A stretch of 64,000 nt of DNA, taken from the NCBI RefSeq assembly GCF_006715025.1, contig NZ_VFMK01000001.1:5146001-5210000 (forward strand), given 5' to 3'. Shown here in pieces: positions 34,149-41,459 of the stretch. The position numbers and the translations under genes are program-made. Numbering within the stretch: the first letter of the stretch is position 1; each line of letters begins with the position of its first letter. This DNA is from Serratia fonticola (GTDB lineage: Bacteria; Pseudomonadota; Gammaproteobacteria; Enterobacterales; Enterobacteriaceae). The notes under the pieces are model-generated. The model did no database searches, had not been told where the DNA came from, and saw only the letters and a list, made by a program, of their open reading frames with translations.

Positions 34149-35373
34149 TATCAGCTATGGTTCCTTGCCGTTTTCCGAGCAGATTGCCTTTTTCCGTCGC
34201 AAGACCAATCTACTGACCCAGGCATGGACGGATATCTATAATGCCGAGCATGACTATGCCTTTGTCGTTGCCGGTGCTAATCGCGACGATCTACTTGCCG
34301 ACTTGCGCAGAGCTGTTGAGCACACCATTGCTGAAGGTGGAACGCTGGCTGATTTTCGTCGTGATTTCGCGGTAATTGTTGAACGGTATGGCTGGAGCTA
34401 CAACGGCGGGTTTGGTTGGCGTACGCGAGTTATCTTTGATACCAACCTGCGCAGTAGCTACATGGCTGGCCGTTATGAGCAACTCTATTCCATGCGTGAA
34501 ACGATGCCTTACTGGGAATATCAGCATAGCGATGCCGTCGAAGAGCCTCGCGAAGAACACCTCGGCTGGGATGGCATGATCTTGCGTTGGGATGACCCAT
34601 GGTGGTCCTATTTCTTTCCCCCCAACGGCTGGGGATGCCAATGCGGGGTGCGTGGTCGGTCAGAAGCCTGGATGAAGCGCCACGGCAAAACTGGCCCGGA
34701 TACCGCCCCGCCCATTGTGTGGGAACAACGCATTATCGGTCAGCGTAGCCCGGATGGGCCGCGCATTGTTCAGGTGCCGAAAGGTATCGATCCGTCATTC
34801 GAACATGCACCGGGCCGTTCCCGCCTTGATGGGCAGGTACCCCCACCCAGCAGTACACCGCCAGGAGGAGGAACACTGTCCAAAGGCGGAGCACAAGCCG
34901 AACCGTTGCCGCCAGCCCGCCAGATTAACGCCGAAAAGTTGCTATCAGTAGACACAAATACTCAGAACGCTGTACTGGAGTTTCTGTCTGAATTCGGTGC
35001 GACCCGGACACAGCCTGCCATCTTTAAGGATATCGTCGGTGAGTCGTTGGTGATAGGGGCTGGGATGTTCATGCATGAAGGTAGCATTCAGGTTACCCAA
35101 TCAGAGCAAACGCGCTATCTGTCATTGTTGGCTGAAGCCATCAAGAGACCTGACGAAATTTGGACGGGGATCACCTGGTCTGTTGCAGCCAAAGTGGCTC
35201 AGGTCTGGCGGAGATACATCGCCCGCTTCACTATTGCTGAAGAGGCTGAAACCGTGACGGTGGTTGCTGAACTGGGAAAGAACGGTTGGTCGAGCATGGC
35301 CGTTATCAGCCAGGATAGTCTTGCTGGTATTCGCGAAGGCGCATTAGCCTATCGCCGAACGGGGGATGCGTAA
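34141..35373 (+). CDS. Head morphogenesis protein (Mu gpF-like)
   Basis: A GTG start at 34141, after GGAGG, gives 410 residues (ASISYGSLPFSEQIAFF). The PF04233 motif is present: VIFDTNLRSSYMAGRYEQL and PPNGWGCQCGVRGRSE. gpF is a minor head protein needed for assembly. The C-terminal third (after about 270) contains a phage-Mu-F-associated putative metal- or nucleic-acid-type domain that I cannot name with confidence. Confidence 0.88.
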   Translation: MASISYGSLPFSEQIAFFRRKTNLLTQAWTDIYNAEHDYAFVVAGANRDDLLADLRRAVEHTIAEGGTLADFRRDFAVIVERYGWSYNGGFGWRTRVIFDTNLRSSYMAGRYEQLYSMRETMPYWEYQHSDAVEEPREEHLGWDGMILRWDDPWWSYFFPPNGWGCQCGVRGRSEAWMKRHGKTGPDTAPPIVWEQRIIGQRSPDGPRIVQVPKGIDPSFEHAPGRSRLDGQVPPPSSTPPGGGTLSKGGAQAEPLPPARQINAEKLLSVDTNTQNAVLEFLSEFGATRTQPAIFKDIVGESLVIGAGMFMHEGSIQVTQSEQTRYLSLLAEAIKRPDEIWTGITWSVAAKVAQVWRRYIARFTIAEEAETVTVVAELGKNGWSSMAVISQDSLAGIREGALAYRRTGDA

Positions 35374-35855
35374 TGGCCGGGGCCACTCTCAGCTTTAACA
35401 GCCAATCAGCGTTGGACGCACTGCTCAATCTGGAAGCCAAGCTGGATAACCCAGCGCCTATGTTCGCTGAGATGGGCGAGGAGTTACTTGATATTCACCA
35501 AGCGAGATTCGATGCGCAAATTTCCCCAGAAGGCGTTCCTTGGACGCCGCTGCAGCCTTGGTATCGCGACAGTAAACCACGTAACCAAGAGAAGATCCTG
35601 ACGCTGGATGGAACGCTACGCAATACGTTGCGTTATCAAGTCCGTGCAACAGAGCTACTTTTCGGCACTGATCGCCCCTATGGTGCCGCACACCACTTTG
35701 GCGCTATCATCAAACCGAAAACAGCCCAGGCACTGAATGTCGGAGGTCGGTTGGTGAAGAAGGTTGAATTACCCGCCCGTCCTTGGCTCGGTCTGTCCAA
35801 TGCAGACGGTGTCTTGCTGATCGACATTGCCCGCAGTTACCTTCAGGCACAGTAA
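35373..35855 (+). CDS. Virion morphogenesis protein (Mu gpG-like)
   Basis: The 160-residue protein matches PF05069: FDAQISPEGVPWTPLQPWY, LTLDGTLRNTLRYQV, RPYGAAHHFGA, and ARPWLGLSNAD. Mu gpG is involved in tail/head completion. It follows gpF with TAATG overlap. Confidence 0.88.
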   Translation: MAGATLSFNSQSALDALLNLEAKLDNPAPMFAEMGEELLDIHQARFDAQISPEGVPWTPLQPWYRDSKPRNQEKILTLDGTLRNTLRYQVRATELLFGTDRPYGAAHHFGAIIKPKTAQALNVGGRLVKKVELPARPWLGLSNADGVLLIDIARSYLQAQ

Positions 35856-35933
35856 ATTCCAGAACGTACTATACGGCAATCTGTGGCATTGGAGGCAGAG
35901 AGTGGCATAATGTCCCCAGTTTGCACATTGACC

Positions 35934-35947
35934 CGTATTATAATACG
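35934..35947. promoter_or_regulatory. Perfect 14-bp palindrome in the G-I gap
   Basis: CGTATTATAATACG is a perfect dyad in the only sizeable gap (229 bp) of the head operon. It includes TATAAT. Mor/C-type activators of Mu bind AT-rich dyads, so this may be a late-promoter element; the dyad alone does not show that. Confidence 0.4.
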
Positions 35948-36084
35948 TTCTAATACGGCTACCGGTGATGTTCCTGCCGTATGACCGTTCTCACTTTGTT
36001 TCCCCTCCCTAAACGATAATTTAATCCGAGGATAAATTACCGTTTGCACCCGCCTCATTACGATGCCTCCATCTCTTGTGATGG

Positions 36085-37239
36085 ATGGTTATCATGGCTT
36101 CTCAAACTTCTACCGCAACACTGCCTGTTTTTGCACCCGGTACTCATACCGCGATGGATGGGCGCACCATTACTTTTACGGCTGACGATTGTATTGACCT
36201 GGCCAACAGCTATGACCCGGCACTCTCTGAAGCCCCGTTTGTGATCGGTCACCCCAAATTGACCGCCCCTTCTTATGGGTGGGCGAAACGCCTCGAGTTC
36301 CGTGATGGCCTGGTCTATGCAGAACCACACCAGGTCAATCCCGCTTTTGCCAGCGCCTTTAACGCAGGCAGCTACAAAAAACGCTCATTGTCCATTTATC
36401 AGCCCGATACACCCGGCAACCCAAAACCCGGTCACTTCTATGCTCGCCATGTCGGGTTCCTGGGCGCGGTTCCACCTGGCGTAAAAGGGTTACCCGATGC
36501 TGAATTTGCTGAGTTTGCAGAGGGGGAAAATGCCCCGCTTGAGTTCGCTATTCCTTGGGAGACCGAGTTACTGACCGATATGTTCCGTGGTTTGCGTGAC
36601 TACCTGGTTGAAAAGGAAGGCGCAGAAAAAGCCGACCAGATTTTACCCCAATGGCGCATCAAATCTGTCGAGGAGCTTGCAGCTCGAGCAGCAGAAGATG
36701 CGCAAATCTCACCACTGGCGTATGCCGAGGAGCCCAATGTGTCGACCAAAACCAATCCGGGTACGACAACACCTGGTACAGCAACTGATCTCGCAGCGCG
36801 CGAGGCCGACCTCATCGCTCGCGAAGAGCGGATCAAACAGCAGGAGCAGCAACAGAAAGACGCGGCTGCAGCTCAACGTCGAACTGACATCACCTCATTT
36901 GCCGATGGCCTGGTCACAGCGGGTCAACTGCTGCCACGGCAAAAAAACACGGTAGTGGAGCTGCTTGTCAGCCTGGCCAATGAACCGATCTCGTTTGCCG
37001 ATGGTTCCACCACCGTCAGCAAAACGCCAGAAGAGTTGTTGCGTTCGGTACTGAGCGAAAAGCCAAAGCTGCTCGACTTCAGTGAGAAATCTCCTGAGCA
37101 GGATAATCCGCTGGACTTTGCTGATGTGACCACCGTGGCTGATGCTGCTGCAGCATATCAGGCAGAGCAGGCAAAACTGGGGCGTACGGTTTCCACCACC
37201 GATGCGGTCAATCACGTCAAGAAAGGAACCAAAGCATGA
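36085..37239 (+). CDS. Prohead protease/scaffold (Mu gpI-like)
   Basis: The 384-residue protein has an N-terminal Mu-I type protease domain (LPVFAPGTHTAMDGRTITFT, APFVIGHPKLTAPSYGW) and a charged, glutamine-rich helical C-terminus (about 235-290) suited to scaffolding. In Mu, I is the protease and Z the in-frame scaffold. M4 at 36094 is an alternative start. Confidence 0.88.
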   Translation: MVIMASQTSTATLPVFAPGTHTAMDGRTITFTADDCIDLANSYDPALSEAPFVIGHPKLTAPSYGWAKRLEFRDGLVYAEPHQVNPAFASAFNAGSYKKRSLSIYQPDTPGNPKPGHFYARHVGFLGAVPPGVKGLPDAEFAEFAEGENAPLEFAIPWETELLTDMFRGLRDYLVEKEGAEKADQILPQWRIKSVEELAARAAEDAQISPLAYAEEPNVSTKTNPGTTTPGTATDLAAREADLIAREERIKQQEQQQKDAAAAQRRTDITSFADGLVTAGQLLPRQKNTVVELLVSLANEPISFADGSTTVSKTPEELLRSVLSEKPKLLDFSEKSPEQDNPLDFADVTTVADAAAAYQAEQAKLGRTVSTTDAVNHVKKGTKA

Positions 37240-37607
37240 ATATTCCAGGCTTGATCACCGGCTCTCGGGCTGAAGGTGACATTGTCGCTCGCAGTCTCGT
37301 GAATCACAGTACTGAAGAAGGGTTTTCAGCCCAGGCGATTGATGGCAGCAAACTGATCATCGGCGTCACCACCCTTGTTCCGGCAAGCGATGGTGAGGTA
37401 TTCGACATCATCCGCAGCGGACTAGCGTTAGTGAGCTACGGTGCGGATGTTGCCTTGGGAGACCCGTTGACAGCCAACGCCGATGGATTTGCCGTTCCTG
37501 CTGCTGCTGGCGACTGGTTCATCGGCTATGCCGAAGTGCCTGGCACAGAGGGGGATATCGGCTCAGTGTGGATTAATCCAGGCCAGTTAGCTGCGACAAC
37601 GCCATAA
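37236..37607 (+). CDS. Capsid cement/decoration-type protein (DUF2190-like)
   Basis: A 123-residue, beta-rich small protein (VPASDGEVFDIIRSGLALV, DVALGDPLTANADGFAV) placed between protease and capsid genes. This is the place and pattern of DUF2190/gp24-type cement proteins that stabilise heads. Confidence 0.7.
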   Translation: MNIPGLITGSRAEGDIVARSLVNHSTEEGFSAQAIDGSKLIIGVTTLVPASDGEVFDIIRSGLALVSYGADVALGDPLTANADGFAVPAAAGDWFIGYAEVPGTEGDIGSVWINPGQLAATTP

Positions 37608-37677
37608 GGCTTTCGTTATAAACCGCCATGAATAGCCGGGATCGGCTCCGGCACCCATTCTTATCTGGAGAATTACA

Positions 37678-38607
37678 ATGGCTCAATTTCCATTCCCCGT
37701 TGATCCGCATTTGACGGCGATTTCTATAGCGTATCGCAACGTTTCATTGATTGCTGATGATGTGTTGCCCCGCGTTCCCGTTGGTGTTAAGTCGTTCAAA
37801 TGGTGGAAGTATGATATCGCCCAGGGTTTCACAGTACCCAATACGACTGTAGGTCGTACATCACGACCCAACCAAGTGGAGTTCCCGGCAGAAGAGGAAA
37901 CCAGCTCTGCGGAAGATTTCGCTCTTGATGCGCCTGTACCGCAGGACGACATCGACAATGCCCCAAAAAATTATGATCCACTGGGCCATGCTACCGAACG
38001 AACAACGGATCTGATTGCATTGGATCGGGAAGTCCGCACTAGCAAACTGGTGTTTTCACCGAGCAGCTATAACACCACCAACCGGAAAATTCTGTCTGGC
38101 AGCGATCAATGGAGCCATGAGGACAGCAATCCATTAACGGATATTACGGATGCCTGCGATACGCTGATCATGCGCCCTAATATCGCCATCTTGGGACGTG
38201 TGACGGCTACCGCGTTGCGCCGTAACCCTGCCATCGTCAAAGCCTATCACGGCACTCTTGGCGACAGCGGGATGGTGCCCATGGCCTTCCTGAAAGACTT
38301 GTTGGAACTGGAAGACATCTATGTCGGCTCAGCATGGGTCAATATCGCCCGTCCGGGTCAAAAGCCAGTGCTGATACGTACCTGGGCCAACCATGCTGCC
38401 TTCCATTATCGCAATCGCCTGGCTAACACTCAGGGTGGTGTGACCTGGGGTTTTACGGCGCAGTTTGGCAACCGTATTTCCGGCTCTATCGCTGACCCAA
38501 ATATTGGGATGCGCGGTGGTCAGAACGTGCGTGTAGGTGAGTCAGTAAAAGAACTTTGCGTGGCCAAGGATGTTGGCTTCCTGTTCCAGAACGCGGTTGC
38601 AGGGTAA
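37678..38607 (+). CDS. Major capsid protein
   Basis: The 309-residue protein begins MAQFPFPVDPHLTAISIAYRN and has VSLIADDVLPRVPVG, ALDREVRTSKLVFSPSSY, and VGRVTATALRR-like elements typical of an HK97-fold capsid family of siphophages rather than Mu gpT. It lies where T lies in Mu, after the protease and cement genes. A good ribosome-binding site (GGAG) precedes it. Confidence 0.8.
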   Translation: MAQFPFPVDPHLTAISIAYRNVSLIADDVLPRVPVGVKSFKWWKYDIAQGFTVPNTTVGRTSRPNQVEFPAEEETSSAEDFALDAPVPQDDIDNAPKNYDPLGHATERTTDLIALDREVRTSKLVFSPSSYNTTNRKILSGSDQWSHEDSNPLTDITDACDTLIMRPNIAILGRVTATALRRNPAIVKAYHGTLGDSGMVPMAFLKDLLELEDIYVGSAWVNIARPGQKPVLIRTWANHAAFHYRNRLANTQGGVTWGFTAQFGNRISGSIADPNIGMRGGQNVRVGESVKELCVAKDVGFLFQNAVAG

Positions 38608-38614
38608 TCAACCT

Positions 38615-38836
38615 ATGCCAGTTATCAAAGCCCAAAGCTCCCACCATCAGCTCACCGAGGCCGAGCTGGCGGCGATGGAGGAACTCACCGACCTGGGGTC
38701 GTTGGTCGGTGATTATCTGGATGGCCTGGCCGAAAACCCGGATATCGATCTGCGTTGGCTGGCCATCGCCCGCACCAACTTGCAACAGGGTTTTATGGCG
38801 GCAAAACGTGCCGTCGCCAAACCCTCAGCATTTTAG
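38615..38836 (+). CDS. Acb2/Tad1 hairpin-domain protein, candidate anti-CBASS/anti-Thoeris sponge
   Basis: The 73-residue protein has the signature of the Acb2/Tad1 hairpin domain: LTEAELAAMEELTDLG, then DLRWLAIARTNLQQGFMAA and KRAVAKPSAF. Acb2 proteins are two-helix hexamers that bind cyclic di- and trinucleotides and so block CBASS and related defence signalling; the Pseudomonas member was found in a Mu-like siphophage. The gene sits between the capsid and connector genes, with a weak ribosome-binding site (AGGG). The identification is by recalled motif, not by search. Confidence 0.7.
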   Translation: MPVIKAQSSHHQLTEAELAAMEELTDLGSLVGDYLDGLAENPDIDLRWLAIARTNLQQGFMAAKRAVAKPSAF

Positions 38837-38844
38837 GAGGCGTT

Positions 38845-39366
38845 ATGGTGCAGTGGTACATCACTCAAGTTCAGTTGGCTGAACGCCCAGGTATGGCAGA
38901 ACTGGCTCAGGTTGTGGCTGAAGATAATGAAATCCCAGCTATTCCTGATCTGCTCAACACCATCATTCAGGGTGGGGATACCTCATCCTGGACAGCGGAT
39001 GAACTGGTGATGGCTGAGCTGGCACTCTCGCGTATCGACGAGTCTATTGAAGATACACAAGCAATGATTGATGGCTATCTGCGCCAACGCGGTCATCGTC
39101 TCCCATTGGCTACGGTTCCGCGCCAACTGGCCAACTGGGCTCGTGCCATTGTGCGTTACCAGCTTAACCGTAACCGAACAGGTGATGAACGCACCGATCC
39201 GGTGATCCGTGACTACAAAGACGCATTGAAGTTTCTGCAGCGGGTGGCGGATGGTGATTATTCCCTGGGCATTGACGACAAATTGCCGGTAGCCGGTGGT
39301 TCACCACAGGTCACCGGCCCAGGGCGGACATTTGATATGGACTCTCTGAGGACGTTTGGCAAATGA
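38845..39366 (+). CDS. DUF1320 head-tail connector (Mu gp36-like)
   Basis: The ATG at 38845 has TAGGAGG upstream; 173 residues. DELVMAELALSRIDESIEDTQAMIDGYLRQR and ANWARAIVRYQLNRNR, read in parts, match the DUF1320/gp36 family. It overlaps the next gene by ATGA. Confidence 0.85.
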   Translation: MVQWYITQVQLAERPGMAELAQVVAEDNEIPAIPDLLNTIIQGGDTSSWTADELVMAELALSRIDESIEDTQAMIDGYLRQRGHRLPLATVPRQLANWARAIVRYQLNRNRTGDERTDPVIRDYKDALKFLQRVADGDYSLGIDDKLPVAGGSPQVTGPGRTFDMDSLRTFGK

Positions 39367-39821
39367 GTAGCGGCCCGTTCGACGTCAGCCCGATCATTGA
39401 CCGTCTGCGTGACCTTGTCGGGAGCAACAAACCATTGCGCCTGGTGGGCAACGTGGCGGAGTACACCCAACTGACAAATTTGACCAATGCCACTACACCT
39501 TCAGCCTACGTTCTGCTGGGGAAAGAAACCCCCAACGACGTGTCTGCAGGTAGCCGTCAATCTGTTCGCGTGGTTTTTGGCGTAGTCACGGTAGTTCGTG
39601 CCCAATCCAGCAACGTGACCAACATCGAAAGTGCCAGAGTACTGCTGAATCCGGTGGTTGGTGCTATCAGAGATTCGGTGATCGGTTGGCGTATACCTGG
39701 TGTACCAGGCATACGGGCGATTAGTTGGATGGGTGGCGAGACCCTCGATTTTCAAAATGGTGTTCTGGTCTGGATGGACATGTACCAGACCCAGCACTTT
39801 ATTGGAGGCGGCAATGAATGA
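39363..39821 (+). CDS. Tail terminator-like protein (DUF1834, Mu gp37-like)
   Basis: The 152-residue protein has ALVLLGKE-like AYVLLGKETPNDVS, VVFGVVTVVRAQSSN, and GVLVWMDMYQTQHFI, the layout of Mu gp37/tail terminators that cap the tail tube and join it to the head. It overlaps both neighbours. Confidence 0.8.
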   Translation: MSSGPFDVSPIIDRLRDLVGSNKPLRLVGNVAEYTQLTNLTNATTPSAYVLLGKETPNDVSAGSRQSVRVVFGVVTVVRAQSSNVTNIESARVLLNPVVGAIRDSVIGWRIPGVPGIRAISWMGGETLDFQNGVLVWMDMYQTQHFIGGGNE

Positions 39822-40056
39822 AGAGGTAGTGCTCCTGATCGCACACACACATGCCAGGAACGCTGTTGTACCCGGTGATGTGATCACGGTGAACACAGCA
39901 GAAGCCGACTGGATGGAACAACACCAGGTGGCGAAACGGATGAAAGGTGTGGATGAGCTGCCCGCCTCCGGTGTGAAAAACGTTGAAGATGAACCTGAAC
40001 CCCAATCCGCGCTGGAAGAACCTGAGACCAGCAAGGCCAAAACGAGGAAAAAGTAA
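39814..40056 (+). CDS. Small acidic tail-region protein, 80 residues
   Basis: The start at 39814 follows TTGGAGG. The N-terminal part (VVLLIAHTHARNAVVPGDVITV) resembles short phage proteins found at this place in Mu-like phages; the C-terminus is charged (EPEPQSALEEPETSKAKTRKK in parts). Function unknown. Confidence 0.65.
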   Translation: MNEEVVLLIAHTHARNAVVPGDVITVNTAEADWMEQHQVAKRMKGVDELPASGVKNVEDEPEPQSALEEPETSKAKTRKK

Positions 40057-40803
40057 ATGTCATTAATGAGCTTACAAGGGGCCGTTAACCTGGCCACAAG
40101 ACTGACTAGCGCCACCGTTCGTCCTGGGCCATTCCGCTTTGTTGGCCAGACTGATGCCTGCAGTGTTGAACTGGGCGCGGAAACGGTCACTCAGATTGAA
40201 AACTACACCGGGCAGCGTTTGCCCATTGGGGAGTTGTCGCTGGGTAAATCCGGCAGTATCTCCATGACGCTGAAGGACTGGACGCTGGAGAACCTGGCGT
40301 TAGCCATGTACGGCAAGGTAGTGAAAAACCCGTCGGGTACGGTGACCAGTGAGCCCTTACCGAGTGATGTGGCCGTGGGTGATCGTATTCGACTGGATCA
40401 TCCTTTTATCAGTGATGTTGTCCTCACCGACACCGACCCACTGGTGCCGGGTACGGATTACATTGTGGATTCACCGTCTGCAGGGATTATCAAGCTGCTA
40501 ACCCCTGCTGCCTTGACGGCCACGGTAGCCTATTCGTATGCATCTAATGAAATGCTGGGGCTGTTCACCTCGTCACCGCCAGAACGCTGGATGCTGTTTG
40601 ATGGGATCAATACGGAGAATGAAGAACGCGTGGTGATCCAGTTCTACCGCGTGAAGTTTTCGCCCGTCTCCGATTTGTCCCTCCTGCATAACGAGGGCTA
40701 CGGTGAACTGCCAATCACCGCAAACGTGCTGGCCGATTTGTCGCAGCCGAAAGACTCTGCGCTCGGTTTCTTTGGTTCCTATATGCAACAGGCGGCTGAG
40801 TGA
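40057..40803 (+). CDS. Major tail tube protein
   Basis: The 248-residue protein starts directly after the preceding stop. It is beta-rich with QTDACSVELGAETVTQIENY, TLENLALAMYGKVV, and GTDYIVDSPSAGIIKLL. Position before the tail chaperone and tape measure, and the absence of a sheath gene, mark it as the tube subunit of a non-contractile tail. A paralogue is encoded at 49552. Confidence 0.78.
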   Translation: MSLMSLQGAVNLATRLTSATVRPGPFRFVGQTDACSVELGAETVTQIENYTGQRLPIGELSLGKSGSISMTLKDWTLENLALAMYGKVVKNPSGTVTSEPLPSDVAVGDRIRLDHPFISDVVLTDTDPLVPGTDYIVDSPSAGIIKLLTPAALTATVAYSYASNEMLGLFTSSPPERWMLFDGINTENEERVVIQFYRVKFSPVSDLSLLHNEGYGELPITANVLADLSQPKDSALGFFGSYMQQAAE

Positions 40804-40804
40804 T

Positions 40805-41299
40805 ATGGCGAAGAAAATCCCCTCTCCACCGGTTGAAGAAACCGAAGACGACCTGTCCACTGTGCTGTCCACCCGCGATATCACTATCGCGGGAAACGCA
40901 TTGACCATAAGGGAGTTCAATCTCATTGACTCTTTGGTTATGCACGACGCGATTACCCCAGTGGTTACCAGTCTGACGGATGTGATGGAGACCGACTGGC
41001 CCTCATTTGAAGATGTTCAGCGTGTATTAGCCCGCCATGCGGATGTTTTACCCGCGCTGTTGGCGCGGTGTATTGATCGGCCCGTTGAATGGGTTGCCAG
41101 CTTACCGGCCAGCGAAGGGACGACCTTAATGGACTGGTGGTGGTCAGTGAATCGGCGTTTTTTTATGAACGCTGTCGTCCGTCAAATCACACTACGTGCC
41201 CAAGGGGAGAAACGGTCGGGTTTGGCAGCGTCTTCGCAACACTCATCCGGGCAGGCCACAACCCCGACCGACTCGGTCACTACACCAACCGGCAAATAG
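40805..41299 (+). CDS. Tail assembly chaperone G
   Basis: The 164-residue protein lies between the tail tube and tape measure genes, where siphophages encode a chaperone and its frameshifted extension. STRDITIAGNALTIREFNLI and PVEWVASLPASEGTTLMDWW are typical features. The GGGTTTG heptamer at 41218-41224 is in the right phase for -1 slippage into the T frame, which gives a 209-residue GT product. Confidence 0.8.
   Translation: MAKKIPSPPVEETEDDLSTVLSTRDITIAGNALTIREFNLIDSLVMHDAITPVVTSLTDVMETDWPSFEDVQRVLARHADVLPALLARCIDRPVEWVASLPASEGTTLMDWWWSVNRRFFMNAVVRQITLRAQGEKRSGLAASSQHSSGQATTPTDSVTTPTGK
41218..41224 (+). promoter_or_regulatory. -1 programmed frameshift slippery site
   Basis: GGGTTTG is read as G-GGT-TTG in the G frame, so it fits the X-XXY-YYZ rule. 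After a -1 slip the ribosome enters the overlapping T frame, which is open to 41433. Confidence 0.75.
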
Positions 41300-41433
41300 A
41301 ACTTTATTACCGGGAGGCGCTGAAGATGCAAAACCAGGATAGCCTGGCGCGTATTGCCGACCTCCTTGCTGTGAAACTCGGTGGTAAGTATGCCACCGCA
41401 CGTATTAAAGACCTGAAAAAGCCATCAGGGTAA
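41224..41433 (+). CDS. Tail assembly chaperone T extension (frameshift product)
   Basis: The T frame after the slippery site encodes 69 residues, FATLIRAGHNPDRLGHYTNRQIELYYREALKMQNQDSLARIADL in parts, ending KDLKKPSG. The YTNRQIELYYREAL segment is typical for T domains that bind the tape measure. The frame is open back to 41089 but has no good start of its own, which supports expression only as a GT fusion. Confidence 0.75.
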   Translation, partial: GSVFATLIRAGHNPDRLGHYTNRQIELYYREALKMQNQDSLARIADLLAVKLGGKYATARIKDLKKPSG

Positions 41434-41459
41434 TTCTCTTCCTTATATAGGGTGCTGCT

